Below, piece after piece: positions 1 through 7,565 of a stretch of DNA of 21,501 nt (the first letter of the stretch is position 1; each line of letters begins with the position of its first letter). Source of the stretch: a virus. The stretch is taken from the IMG/VR virus record IMGVR_UViG_3300025151_000357, positions 1-21,501 of that record. One strand, written 5' to 3'. The translations under genes and the position numbers were made by a program. The notes beneath the pieces were generated by a model. It was not told where the DNA came from and did not search any database. It worked only from the letters and a program-made list of their open reading frames with translations.

Positions 1-502
1 CGCCAAACGCACTACCAATTACCAATGCGTAATCAGTAGTAGCAAGAGCATGACTTCCCTTATCTTCAAGTAGCTTGAATTTGTATTTTCCACCTGCAGT
101 TCTGGTCGTAACTACACATTTGAATTTTGGAACATCAGCATTTGAAAAAACTTCAAGTTCTAGCCCTACAAGATTTGCTCCTATTTCAATACCCTCTGCT
201 CCTGAAAACTCTATATCACCAGACTCAACGTTATCTGCTGGCATAGCACCATTAGCAATTGCTGTGTCAATTTGGAGTTTTTGCTTTACCCAAGGGTTTC
301 TGTGTTCAAACATTTTGAAAGTAGGGTCCGCCATACCAGATATTGTGCTTTGATTAGCAACAACAGTAGTAAAAGGAGTCACATCTGTCCAAAGTTCCTT
401 AACGATATTTGGACGAATGTAAAAATCTCTTCTATCGGTATAGAGGACACCTGAGGAGCCTAAATTCTTTGCTCCCACGACTTTAGTGTCGGATTGTGCC
501 AT
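1..502 (-). CDS. Major capsid protein, N-terminal part (cut by window edge)
   Basis: The start is the ATG at 502-500, preceded by a perfect AGGAGG (514-509) at 6-nt spacing. The frame stays open to base 1, giving 167 codons, so the C-terminus lies outside the window. The N-terminal third contains a run of the type IVKELWTDVTPFTTVV, followed by ADPTFKMFEHRNPW. This resembles the N-terminal region of major capsid proteins I associate with environmental podo- and myoviruses. The gene directly follows portal and scaffold genes, which is the standard place for the capsid gene. The very strong ribosome-binding site fits a high-copy structural protein. The HK97 fold is inferred from family and context and cannot be seen in this fragment. 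I am fairly sure of the role but not of the exact subfamily. Confidence 0.75.
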   Translation of the reverse strand, partial: MAQSDTKVVGAKNLGSSGVLYTDRRDFYIRPNIVKELWTDVTPFTTVVANQSTISGMADPTFKMFEHRNPWVKQKLQIDTAIANGAMPADNVESGDIEFSGAEGIEIGANLVGLELEVFSNADVPKFKCVVTTRTAGGKYKFKLLEDKGSHALATTDYALVIGSAFG

Positions 503-522
503 TTATATCCTCCTAGATATAT

Positions 523-1467
523 TTATCGTTTATTCGCCATCAAGCCCAAGTTGAATAAATCATCATCGCTAAAATTCGGTTCTGCATTGCCTGACTGTAT
601 TGCAGTAGGCGTAGGAACCTGCATTCTTTGTTTCTGATTTTGCATTGCTTGAACTTTCTGCTTCATAGCAACCTCTTGCTGACTAGGAGAGTTTCTCAAT
701 CTATCAAGTTGAACTAAATTGTCGAGAGTAATTGATTCAGGAGAACTATAGTGGCTTAAAAATTCTTCAGCTTTATCATCAGCGTAACCAAATTCATTTA
801 TTAAACGATTTCTCATACCATTGACAGCCTGTGCCTGTTGGTATTCTTCCTGTCTTTGTTGAATTTGTGCCTCTTGATGACGCAATGCCTGAATTCTTTG
901 TTCCTCTACCTTTTCCTGATAGTCAATCATTTCATCTCGATAATTATCAAGTTCAGCTCGATACTTAAAAGAAGCACTATCCTGGTCCATGTATGCTTCG
1001 GTTGCATCGTAATTAGTTGGTTTGGTTGGACGTTGAGGTTTCTTTAGCAATTCCTGCGATTTCTCTTGCGAGGGAACCGAAGGGTTATCACCAGAAAGTG
1101 ACCTTGCTACATTTTTCAAAACTGCTGGGTTTTCTTGAATATACTCTGCTATTGGAGCAATCTTCTCATACTCAGATATTTTTTGACTCATTGCATCAAA
1201 TTCACTTGCCTTTTGGTCATACCGTGATTGCCAATACTGATAACGTTGTTGTTCGCTATCCGCATTCTCTGGCGTTTCCTGATTTACTTGCTGATTAGCA
1301 ACTTCATGCTCAAAAGCATCTAAACCAGTATCTTGAGGCGTTTCTACAGGTGCCTCAGCCTGCTGGGTTGCCTCCACATTTGTATCATCTCCCCAATAAT
1401 CAACAGCATTATCTAATACTGACGGGTCGTTTGATTCAGCAATGTTTTGGTCGTCTAGTTCAGCCAT
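523..1467 (-). CDS. Putative capsid scaffolding protein
   Basis: This 314-aa protein is very polar, acidic at the N-terminus and rich in Gln and Glu. The N-terminal 80 residues look disordered. A long predicted coiled coil runs from about residue 75 to 215, with many EEQRIQAL- and QQRQEEYQQ-like stretches. The C-terminal 60 residues are Gln/Met/Lys-rich and end in an acidic patch plus basic tail. No enzymatic motif is seen. The position between portal and major capsid genes, and the acidic helical composition, are what scaffolding proteins of P22-like and related phages show. A GGAGA ribosome-binding site sits just before the ATG at 1467. The role is inferred from composition and synteny rather than from a recognised domain. 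Confidence 0.6.
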   Translation of the reverse strand: MAELDDQNIAESNDPSVLDNAVDYWGDDTNVEATQQAEAPVETPQDTGLDAFEHEVANQQVNQETPENADSEQQRYQYWQSRYDQKASEFDAMSQKISEYEKIAPIAEYIQENPAVLKNVARSLSGDNPSVPSQEKSQELLKKPQRPTKPTNYDATEAYMDQDSASFKYRAELDNYRDEMIDYQEKVEEQRIQALRHQEAQIQQRQEEYQQAQAVNGMRNRLINEFGYADDKAEEFLSHYSSPESITLDNLVQLDRLRNSPSQQEVAMKQKVQAMQNQKQRMQVPTPTAIQSGNAEPNFSDDDLFNLGLMANKR

Positions 1468-1488
1468 TATCTCTCCTTCCCAATTTGT

Positions 1489-3702
1489 CTATCCGACAGC
1501 AACTGGGTTTATTTGTTGTGACTTTATTTCCCTATTTTCATCTTTGACCTTTTTAAGCTCATCACCCAAACGAGCTTCATACAATTGAGAAGCTTTTTGT
1601 GTTCGATTAGCTGAGTCACTTAATTTGGTCTTGAATTTTTCTATTTCTACACGTTTCCTATCTGAAACAGATTCTCTTTGAGCTGTTTGTAGGTCGCCTT
1701 CTAATTCTTTAATTTTTTCTTCTTGAGCTTGTACCTGTTCCTGTAATTGCATAATCATACTGGTTCTTTGTAGAACACCTTCTGTATCTGCTACTTCAGT
1801 TTGCTCTAATACTTCTTGCTGGTCAATAATACCTTTTTCATACAGGCTCATATAGTAATCAAATCTTGCCCATCTATTGGAAGGTAGCGTACTGCCACTA
1901 ACGACAATAATGTCGTATTGTCCAATCGTTACATCATTCATTCTTCCAAGTATCTCTCCAGTATAATCATCGTACATTGGCTGATTCATTGTTGCTTCAG
2001 AAACCACACCATCTGGTTTCATTAAGCGTATTGTTTTCTCATCGGTATAAGTTTGCTGTATCAGACGTACAATAACTTTTCCCATTTGATTAAGCATGGC
2101 ATCAATATCATCCAGTTTTGATTTAATCCTACGCTGTGCATATTCATCAATAGCCACAGTACCTTTATACGTATTGGGAGCAGAAGAAGGGTCTCCGCTT
2201 TGTAATGGATGTATTCCAAGAATGTGATATATACTTTGTTTCGCATCTTCTCTATTTTTGTATAATTCATTTGGCAGAGGGACAGGTCCTGCGACAATTG
2301 GCTGTCCTAATTCTGGGTCATATTCAATAACGCCAGTTCCAGCTCTAGACCATTCCTCTTCTAGCTGTTTCCTATTCATTGACCCCCTAGGAATCAATAG
2401 CTTCGTATTCGTTGAGGAACTTGCGTGTGCTATAATTAGCGAAGTAATCTTATTTATATATTCCTGTATTGGTTTAATAAAGCGTACATCGCTCATTGGA
2501 TATGGATTTCTGTTATGCCTATTCATCAGAGTCACTATGGGGTATTCATCTATATCCATGATTTGCGTTGCCAGCATCACTCTACCAACGGAAAGTACTC
2601 GCTTTATTCTGTCTACTAAGACCTTATTACAAACAACGATTCCCTCTGCCTCTAAATCTCCTATAGAAACGATGGTGATTCTTGTCGTAGAACCAGGAAC
2701 AGCACCTTCATGCTCTTCTCCTGGCATTGGCACAGGTTGACCAGTTTGTTGGTCTATCATCATGTGGAAAACATTTCCTAATTGTTCCACCATTCCTATT
2801 AATTCTTGAACTTTATATTTTTCTGTAACGTGCTCTGTACCTTGAGAATTCGTAACAATACACGCTGGAGACTCTAAAAATGCCTGATACTCTGCATCTC
2901 CATGTATAAACTCATTGCCATTAGTTGTATCTATGCAATGCCAAAATGGTAATTGTACTTTTTCGTATCTATCAATTACTTGAAAAGTCTGACTATCGGT
3001 TAAGCTCGTATCTGTTACTGGACCAATTGTTTGGTCTAGTTGAGAAGAATCCCTATCGCTTGTTGGGTAAAGGTCATTAGAGCTTTCTACCATTTGAGAC
3101 AACAATGTTCCCCCACCTTCTCCACTGCTTTTTGTCACTTGAGGGTACGCATTGCGTACTTGCTCACCAGTTAATATTTTTGAAATAATAATATTACTGG
3201 CATCTCTGCAAAATGTATCTCTAGATGCAGGGTCAATAAATAAATCAAACGGGTCTACTGCTTTAAAGCACACTTCACCCCTGCCAAAATCCATCATTGG
3301 GTCTACATATGCAAATAAAGCACCTAAGCCTTTCACATAATAATCATCAATAACTTGTTTTAATTCTGTATTGCCATTGGATATGTCCCAGATATAAGAC
3401 ATAATATCAGAAAAGATTCTTCCTACCTTGGTATCACTATCATCTCTTCCCGTAGATTGAAACTTTGGTTTATTTGCTGTAAGAAGTGCCTTAGCTTGCT
3501 CAACTGCTGGATGTACAACATTATCAATAATCGGGCTTTGAGCACGACCCTTTAATACCTTTACTTGGTTAGGAGTCCATTGAGAACTGTTTCTGAACTC
3601 ATCATCTTCCATTGCCTGAGTTGCCCAATCAGAACGCTGTCCATGATACTCTCGTAGCAGGTCTTCAGACTTCTGGACTTCTGGATGAACGGAAATAGGC
3701 AT
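1489..3702 (-). CDS. Portal protein, P22 type
   Basis: This 737-aa protein fits the size of P22-like portals. It would form the dodecameric ring at one capsid vertex through which DNA is packaged. Recognisable features are the N-terminal region with IIDNVVHPAVEQAKALLTAN, the segment FKAVDPFDLFIDPASRD, and a central region with PYPMSDVRFIKPIQEYINK. The last 110 residues are an unbroken charged coiled coil (about 615-725), comparable to the helical barrel of podovirus portals. It lies between TerL and the scaffold-like gene. The start at 3702 has no clear Shine-Dalgarno sequence, and 53 nt separate it from the TerL stop, so translation may be weak or use another signal. The assignment rests on sequence resemblance and order. 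Confidence 0.85.
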   Translation of the reverse strand: MPISVHPEVQKSEDLLREYHGQRSDWATQAMEDDEFRNSSQWTPNQVKVLKGRAQSPIIDNVVHPAVEQAKALLTANKPKFQSTGRDDSDTKVGRIFSDIMSYIWDISNGNTELKQVIDDYYVKGLGALFAYVDPMMDFGRGEVCFKAVDPFDLFIDPASRDTFCRDASNIIISKILTGEQVRNAYPQVTKSSGEGGGTLLSQMVESSNDLYPTSDRDSSQLDQTIGPVTDTSLTDSQTFQVIDRYEKVQLPFWHCIDTTNGNEFIHGDAEYQAFLESPACIVTNSQGTEHVTEKYKVQELIGMVEQLGNVFHMMIDQQTGQPVPMPGEEHEGAVPGSTTRITIVSIGDLEAEGIVVCNKVLVDRIKRVLSVGRVMLATQIMDIDEYPIVTLMNRHNRNPYPMSDVRFIKPIQEYINKITSLIIAHASSSTNTKLLIPRGSMNRKQLEEEWSRAGTGVIEYDPELGQPIVAGPVPLPNELYKNREDAKQSIYHILGIHPLQSGDPSSAPNTYKGTVAIDEYAQRRIKSKLDDIDAMLNQMGKVIVRLIQQTYTDEKTIRLMKPDGVVSEATMNQPMYDDYTGEILGRMNDVTIGQYDIIVVSGSTLPSNRWARFDYYMSLYEKGIIDQQEVLEQTEVADTEGVLQRTSMIMQLQEQVQAQEEKIKELEGDLQTAQRESVSDRKRVEIEKFKTKLSDSANRTQKASQLYEARLGDELKKVKDENREIKSQQINPVAVG

Positions 3703-3755
3703 AAAATTGGAACGAAGCTACTATTCCAGAAAAACGACTCTGCAAGTCATTTATG

Positions 3756-5240
3756 CTATACGGTCATCCAGTCTATTGCTTTTTTCAACGACATACCCAA
3801 AACGGGAGTTTTATCGTCTGTTGTTTCGTGATGAGGTGTATACGAACCTTTATTAGCGTAATACATTCCATCAAGTAAATCATCATGCTTTCCCCTAGGA
3901 AATAATAACAGTTCATTTATTAAATCTTGCATATCTCTATCCATATAAACCTGACCTCTTGCAAATATAGGTTGCAAGCTTTCCAACCTACGACTTTTAG
4001 AGTTTCGTGGATTTTCTTTTACATTTAAGCCAGGAATAAACAATTTTTCATCTTCACATCGTTTTATAACGTATTCTCGCAACATTTCCTGATATCCTAC
4101 ACTTTCAATCCTCGTTTTCTGAGAACGGTACTTTCTAAAATTGTCTACAATTGCTTCAGCTAAATTCAAAGGCGTAGCCCGTTTACGATAATACGGCAAT
4201 ACGTACCTGTTTCCTTCTGCGTCTACTCCAATATTGAAAATGACGCTGTAGTCTGCTGTTTGCTTGGTACTAGACGCTGGGTCTACTCCAGTAAAGATAT
4301 TAATAGGTATTTGCTTTTTTTCAGGCTCTTTCATCTCTAAATATGCATTTTTATCACCATCTAACCACACATCGCCCTTATAATAACGAAAATCATCAGC
4401 TTTGAATAACTGGTCTTCGTCTCCTACTATTTCACACATATACTCCCTGTAAAACACAGAAAGCCTGTTAATTGACTCTAGTTCTTCTTTTTTTTGTATA
4501 AGTTTCTTTATAGACCACCAATCCTCCCATAAAGCAATACCTTTTTCCATATCGGGTTTATACGATAAGTTTTTCCACCCCTTCATTTCTTTTAACGTTT
4601 CTACCATGCAACGTTCATGCTGAGGTGTTCCAATAACAATAATTCTACCTTTACGTGGGTCGACTGAAGGAACAGCCGATTGTAATAGCCATCTAAGATT
4701 AGATTCCATAGCCTCGGCTGTTTTGGTGTTATTTTCATCCTCTGGGTCATCTACGATGATGAGCGTTGGTCTCTGGTTCCCTATTTTAATCCCTCGTAAC
4801 TGCTGACCTGTCCCCTTGCACAGCACCATAGACCCATCCTTCAGTTCAATTTCTGTTTTTGCCCAGCTTTTTGCTGAATGAGACCCCCAGTATCCAAACA
4901 ATTGCCTGAGCGAATCGCTATAATCCAGCGTATCTTTTATCAGTCCTAATAGTTTTACTGCGTGGTCCTGAGTTCTTGAGCACAAAACAATTAATTTTTT
5001 ACCTTCACCGAAAAATAAATGGTGCATAGGTAAGATACCGCCTACAATAGATGACTTAGCATGACCTCTAGGTGCGATAATATTTATCTGCTTATTGTCG
5101 TAATTAGTAATATGTTTGGTCAAATCATAATGGAAATCAGGAGATTTTGCTGAAAACATATTGGGAATACATACTTTTCCAAACAACATCATGTCGTCTT
5201 TCAGCTTTCGCAGTACTTCTTTATGATTTTTTTTATCCAT
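3756..5240 (-). CDS. terL: Terminase large subunit (packaging ATPase and nuclease)
   Basis: This 494-aa protein is the motor that cuts concatemeric DNA and pumps it into the prohead through the portal. The N-terminal ATPase domain has a Walker A-like APRGHAKSS at residues 56-64 and Walker B IIVDDPEDE at 161-169, with the catalytic acid in the DE pair. The C-terminal RNase H-like nuclease shows its acidic residues in FTGVDPASS (Asp320), IESVGYQ (Glu379) and HDDLLDG (452-458). Length and motif order are those of complete terminases. The start overlaps the stop of the 65-aa gene by one base (TAATG), so translation is probably coupled, and there is no strong ribosome-binding site of its own. The call is confident; the packaging type (headful or cos) cannot be told. 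Confidence 0.95.
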   Translation of the reverse strand: MDKKNHKEVLRKLKDDMMLFGKVCIPNMFSAKSPDFHYDLTKHITNYDNKQINIIAPRGHAKSSIVGGILPMHHLFFGEGKKLIVLCSRTQDHAVKLLGLIKDTLDYSDSLRQLFGYWGSHSAKSWAKTEIELKDGSMVLCKGTGQQLRGIKIGNQRPTLIIVDDPEDENNTKTAEAMESNLRWLLQSAVPSVDPRKGRIIVIGTPQHERCMVETLKEMKGWKNLSYKPDMEKGIALWEDWWSIKKLIQKKEELESINRLSVFYREYMCEIVGDEDQLFKADDFRYYKGDVWLDGDKNAYLEMKEPEKKQIPINIFTGVDPASSTKQTADYSVIFNIGVDAEGNRYVLPYYRKRATPLNLAEAIVDNFRKYRSQKTRIESVGYQEMLREYVIKRCEDEKLFIPGLNVKENPRNSKSRRLESLQPIFARGQVYMDRDMQDLINELLLFPRGKHDDLLDGMYYANKGSYTPHHETTDDKTPVLGMSLKKAIDWMTV

Positions 5241-5437
5241 TAGTAATCTTTGCCAACTAAATACTCTGTAGTGTCCATATATGCTCTCAAGCCCATATCT
5301 TGAGCTACGTCCTGCATTACACGCATAAATGATTCTAATTTTTTAGCATCAATAGCGTTTGCTTCGATTATTACGTGTCTTTTTTCTTTTGGGTTTGGTC
5401 TTTTGCTTTCTTTTTCTTTTACTAGCTCTAGTTTCAT
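5240..5437 (-). CDS. Small protein between putative TerS and TerL genes, unknown function
   Basis: This is a 65-aa basic protein: Lys-rich up to residue 22, then an amphipathic helix around NAIDAKKLESFMRVMQDVAQ and a short C-terminal strand. Its ATG overlaps the stop of the upstream gene in an ATGA, and its stop overlaps the TerL start in a TAATG. It is therefore tightly embedded in the packaging operon and must be translated in step with both neighbours. No family is recognised. A packaging or TerL-associated role is only suggested by position. Confidence 0.7.
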   Translation of the reverse strand: MKLELVKEKESKRPNPKEKRHVIIEANAIDAKKLESFMRVMQDVAQDMGLRAYMDTTEYLVGKDY

Positions 5438-6192
5438 GTGGCATCCTGTGTCCTTTCTAGCTTTAATTGTCGAGATTCTTCAGTTTCAATCTCATCTAAT
5501 ATCTTTTTAGTAACATCAATCTGTACAGTATCTGTAACCTGACTTTTATTGGGCAACATATCCATAATGCGTATATACTGCTCTGCACCACGTAGCATAT
5601 TGCTTGGGTCTCCGTTTTGTTTGGCTAATTCAATAGCCTCAGAGATAATATCAAGCACATCTCCCTGATTCATATCCCGTTCATCGAGGTATTCTTGTAT
5701 TTTTTTATCAACCATACGTTTAATTGTCTCCGTTTTAAATAATCTTTTGGCTGTGAGGTCTGGTTTGGCTTGGTCTTTCCTGTATATTTCGCCTAATTTG
5801 TGCCAATCTATCTTTCCTGATGTCATCATCATCTGCACATAGGCACTAACAGCGTTTTTTGCACGTGTCTGGCGACTTTCTCTCTCTTCCCATGACAAAG
5901 TACCACATTGACCAAATTCACCCGTATCTCGGTGATTTTCATAGGTTAATTTTGCTCGGTCACTAATCCACATTCTGGCGTAAGGAGTTACAATCTGCTC
6001 TGCGTCCTTATATTTGTTCCTTTGGATGCATTCTGCTACATATCCATCGTCAGAAATGCATAAATCACCAGCTTTTGCGTCTTTCCAGTAGCTATATTCC
6101 AACTGCCTTTCAATTGCTTCCTGTTCTGTGTGTACAAAATAGGTAACATCGTTCCAATTATTAACCTTTAAGCGTCTAGTTATTAAGTCCAT
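5434..6192 (-). CDS. Putative terminase small subunit
   Basis: This is a 252-aa protein. The central part, about residues 130-215, contains helices typical of DNA-binding small terminases: KIDWHKLGEIYRKDQAKPDL, then a segment with KTETIKRMVDKKIQEYLDE, then SEAIELAKQNGDPSNMLRGAEQYIRIMDM. The last is a helix-rich oligomerisation-like stretch seen in several TerS families. The N-terminal 110 residues look like a separate small domain with aromatic residues (WNDVTYFVHTEQEAIERQLEY). Small terminases recognise the packaging site and hand DNA to TerL. The gene precedes TerL, separated only by a 65-aa gene, and overlaps both neighbours. The assignment rests on position and the helical pattern, so it is less certain than TerL. 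Confidence 0.55.
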   Translation of the reverse strand: MDLITRRLKVNNWNDVTYFVHTEQEAIERQLEYSYWKDAKAGDLCISDDGYVAECIQRNKYKDAEQIVTPYARMWISDRAKLTYENHRDTGEFGQCGTLSWEERESRQTRAKNAVSAYVQMMMTSGKIDWHKLGEIYRKDQAKPDLTAKRLFKTETIKRMVDKKIQEYLDERDMNQGDVLDIISEAIELAKQNGDPSNMLRGAEQYIRIMDMLPNKSQVTDTVQIDVTKKILDEIETEESRQLKLERTQDAT

Positions 6193-6442
6193 GAGGTATT
6201 TTGTACTTTTTTAGCGTATCACGGCACATTTTACCCTTTAAACAAATCTCTATAAATGCCTTTAATAAGTAATAACCACCTTGGAAACGTGGTCTAGGGT
6301 AAATACGCTCTTCATTTAAGAAAAACTGCAAGCCCATTAGCATCCAATCGTAGTACGTCATTGCTGTTCCCTTATAGAAAACAATTTTATCGTCAGGATG
6401 CTTGTGCCCCTTTTTAAACGAGACATTATTGTCCGATTTCAT
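6176..6442 (-). CDS. 88-aa protein, first gene of the packaging operon, unknown function
   Basis: This short basic protein has a Lys/His-rich start (FKKGHKHPDDK) and a central aromatic helix around YDWMLMGLQFFLNEE. A C-terminal segment has two cysteines (ICLKGKMCRDTLKKY). Its last 17 bases overlap the putative small terminase gene. It is the promoter-proximal gene of the minus-strand head operon, and the palindrome at 6422-6433 lies inside its first codons. I do not recognise the family. A DNA-binding or packaging role would be a guess from position. Confidence 0.65.
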   Translation of the reverse strand: MKSDNNVSFKKGHKHPDDKIVFYKGTAMTYYDWMLMGLQFFLNEERIYPRPRFQGGYYLLKAFIEICLKGKMCRDTLKKYKIPHGLNN

Positions 6443-6466
6443 GGGCTAAAAGTGGACATTTTTGTC
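6422..6466. promoter_or_regulatory. Pair of matching 12-bp palindromes, operator candidates
   Basis: GACATTATTGTC (6422-6433) and GACATTTTTGTC (6455-6466) differ at one base, and each has GACA/TGTC arms. Their centres are 33 bp apart, about three helical turns, so dimers bound to both would face the same side of the DNA. One copy lies in the first codons of the 88-aa gene, the other in its leader. This suggests an operator pair that could shut off the packaging operon, which is inference only. Confidence 0.4.
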
Positions 6467-6475
6467 CAGTACCAT

Positions 6476-6557
6476 AGTGTACACTACGTTAGTGTACATT
6501 ACGTAATGTATATATAGAATTAATAGTAGTGTACACAACGTTATGTATACATTATGT
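6476..6557. repeat. Iteron-like array of 15-bp repeats
   Basis: The 15-bp units are AGTGTACACTACGTT (6476-6490), AGTGTACATTACGTA (6491-6505), AGTGTACACAACGTT (6528-6542) and a diverged ATGTATACATTATGT (6543-6557). A more degenerate copy starts at 6506. Each unit carries a near-palindromic RTGTAYAY core and an ACGT core. The array overlaps the candidate promoter of the minus-strand packaging operon. It could be binding sites for a phage regulator or iterons of a replication origin. Confidence 0.6.
6511..6538 (-). promoter_or_regulatory. Candidate promoter of the packaging operon
   Basis: Read on the minus strand, TTGTGT (6538-6533) and TATATA (6516-6511) are separated by 16 bp, a reasonable sigma70-type pair. 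It lies downstream of the terminator at 6560-6598 and upstream of the first packaging gene, where a promoter is needed. The iteron-like repeats overlap it. The -35 box is a partial match only. Confidence 0.35.
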
Positions 6558-6559
6558 AT

Positions 6560-6598
6560 AAAAAACAACTGCGGAGGGCAACTTTGCAAGTGTTTTTT
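6560..6598. terminator. Bidirectional intrinsic terminator
   Basis: Two 13-nt arms (6560-6572 and 6586-6598) pair with a single mismatch and one G-U around a 13-nt loop. One arm begins with six A and the other ends with six T, so a T-tract follows the stem on both strands. The last bases overlap the stop codon of the minus-strand 64-aa gene. It should end that transcript before the packaging operon promoter. Confidence 0.6.
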
Positions 6599-6791
6599 AA
6601 TCATATTTTGATTTTTCTTTAAATTTTTTCAAAACGTCATCTCCAAAACTGCTCATAAGTTCAATTTTATCTTCTATTTCCATCTCAGCTTTGGCAATAC
6701 CAAACCCTAGTATCAATTCTTCAAATTCTTCAGTAGATACATTTACGGATTCAAATACCTGTTTTTCCTCATTCCAGCGTTGAAATTTCAT
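6597..6791 (-). CDS. 64-aa acidic protein, unknown function
   Basis: This small acidic protein begins with MKFQRWNEEKQVFESV, followed by helices around STEEFEELILGFGIAKAEMEIEDK and a Lys-rich tail. It is the only minus-strand gene in the control region and is separated from the packaging operon by an intrinsic terminator, so it is probably its own transcription unit. The ribosome-binding site (AAAGGTAG, rather distant) is weak. No helix-turn-helix is obvious. The position opposite the start of the early genes is where phage regulators are often found, but the sequence does not show this. Confidence 0.5.
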   Translation of the reverse strand: MKFQRWNEEKQVFESVNVSTEEFEELILGFGIAKAEMEIEDKIELMSSFGDDVLKKFKEKSKYD

Positions 6792-6830
6792 ATGGCAATA
6801 CTACCTTTGCGGTGAGGGGGCTTTAAAAGT

Positions 6831-6845
6831 CAATTTTCAAAATTG
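6831..6845. promoter_or_regulatory. 15-bp palindrome, candidate operator
   Basis: CAATTTTCAAAATTG has perfect 7-bp arms around one base. It lies between the divergently arranged 64-aa gene and the early region. It overlaps a weak candidate plus-strand -35 box (TTGTAT, 6843-6848), with TATATA-like sequence at 6866-6873. A repressor site is plausible but not shown. Confidence 0.3.
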
Positions 6846-7140
6846 TATGTAGAATGGGAGTGAGAGATATATAGGTAAACCACCCCCGCCAGCGAATTGT
6901 GTGGGGGGTCTGAATTACGTTGAGAAATTCGGTTCAAATACACCTCAATCCTCCCACGCTCTGTCTTCTTCATTATGTATCTTCGTGCTACGCACAGGAA
7001 TGATACATCCTGAAGGTATCACAGATACGCAGACTCACGTGTGTTGATTGTTGTGTATATGAACCAGGAATCGAGAACAACTCTCAACAGTCCTTCAGCC
7101 CCCAGCTCTCACAATTACGTGGCGTCCCCTACCGTATCCT
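6846..7140. other. Leader region of the early genes, hairpins, no convincing gene
   Basis: This stretch has no gene with a ribosome-binding site. CCCCC (6885-6889) and a G-run near 6902-6907 could pair. At 6975-7008, ATGTATC pairs with GATACAT around an inner GTGC-TAC-GCAC hairpin (6985-6995). The overlapping TGATAC/GTATCA pair (7001-7006 with 7016-7021) is mutually exclusive with the first. From about 6940 the base composition is richer in G+C than the rest of the window. It is probably the untranslated leader and promoter region of the early transcripts. Confidence 0.35.
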
Positions 7141-7452
7141 ATGTCTATGACAGTCAGAATCTCTGGCGAGAAGTTCGGTAAGCGCACAACGCTTAACGAA
7201 CGTCCTCTTGCCGAGTACTCTGTCGAAGAACGTCAAGCCATGATTGACACCTCAGTCGGCGTGTCCATCTTTCTTAAAGATGAGACTCGTGCAGACGAGG
7301 CTAAGTCACTCATAGCTGAGTTCTTTGGTCATTTCCAAGGCAAGGTCGAGTCTAAGGCGACAAAGTACGGTTGGGTTGTCACCCAATCCGCTTTGCCTGC
7401 CAGAGACGACTCGGATGCTTTCGCTGACTTACGTCAGGCGATGGCTTCCTGA
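7141..7452 (+). CDS. 103-aa early protein with atypical codon use, unknown function
   Basis: The frame encodes a mixed alpha/beta-looking soluble protein. It has a strand-like start (MTVRISGEKFGKRTTLNERP), an acidic middle with helix DEAKSLIAEFFGHF, a strand YGWVVTQSALPA and a final helix. Codons often end in C or G (GTC, GGC, AAG, GAG, TTC, GAC), unlike the A/T-ending codons of the neighbours. This indicates either strong expression in a more G+C-rich host or recent acquisition. There is no recognisable Shine-Dalgarno sequence, and a second ATG follows two codons later. It is the first plus-strand gene, a position where many lytic phages keep host-takeover or anti-defence genes. That role is inference only; the family is not recognised. 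Confidence 0.6.
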   Translation: MSMTVRISGEKFGKRTTLNERPLAEYSVEERQAMIDTSVGVSIFLKDETRADEAKSLIAEFFGHFQGKVESKATKYGWVVTQSALPARDDSDAFADLRQAMAS

Positions 7453-7457
7453 GCGAC

Positions 7458-7565
7458 CTCTGGAAATGCAGAGTTAAGTGCTGAGCAACCTCCAATCACG
7501 CTAAACTGCTCACGTGTTTGAGATAGGGCTCGCCTTATCTCTTAATCCTTGCACTAAAAAAGTGC
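7458..7565 (+). other. Cluster of four hairpins after the 103-aa gene
   Basis: Four inverted repeats lie in 108 bp. CTCTG/CAGAG (7458-7462, 7469-7473) has a 6-nt loop. TGAGCA/TGCTCA is at 7482-7487 and 7507-7512. A 9-bp stem (7520-7528, 7533-7541, one G-U) closes a CTCG loop. GCACT/AGTGC is at 7551-7555 and 7561-7565. No T-tract long enough for a standard terminator follows, though CTTAATCCTT after the strongest hairpin could give weak termination. It could be a 3' stabiliser, a processing site or a small structured RNA. Confidence 0.4.

Noticed and set aside
2258-2740. 160-aa plus-strand frame opposite the portal gene
   Set aside because: It is a shadow of the portal coding sequence; no ribosome-binding site and composition as expected for an antisense frame.
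6476-6557. CRISPR-like array
   Set aside because: The units are adjacent 15-mers without spacers; this is a regulatory or iteron pattern.
7059-7181. 40-codon frame MNQESRTTLNS... overlapping the start of the 103-aa gene
   Set aside because: There is no ribosome-binding site, it has Ser/Thr-rich low-complexity composition, and its last part runs out of frame inside the better 103-aa frame.
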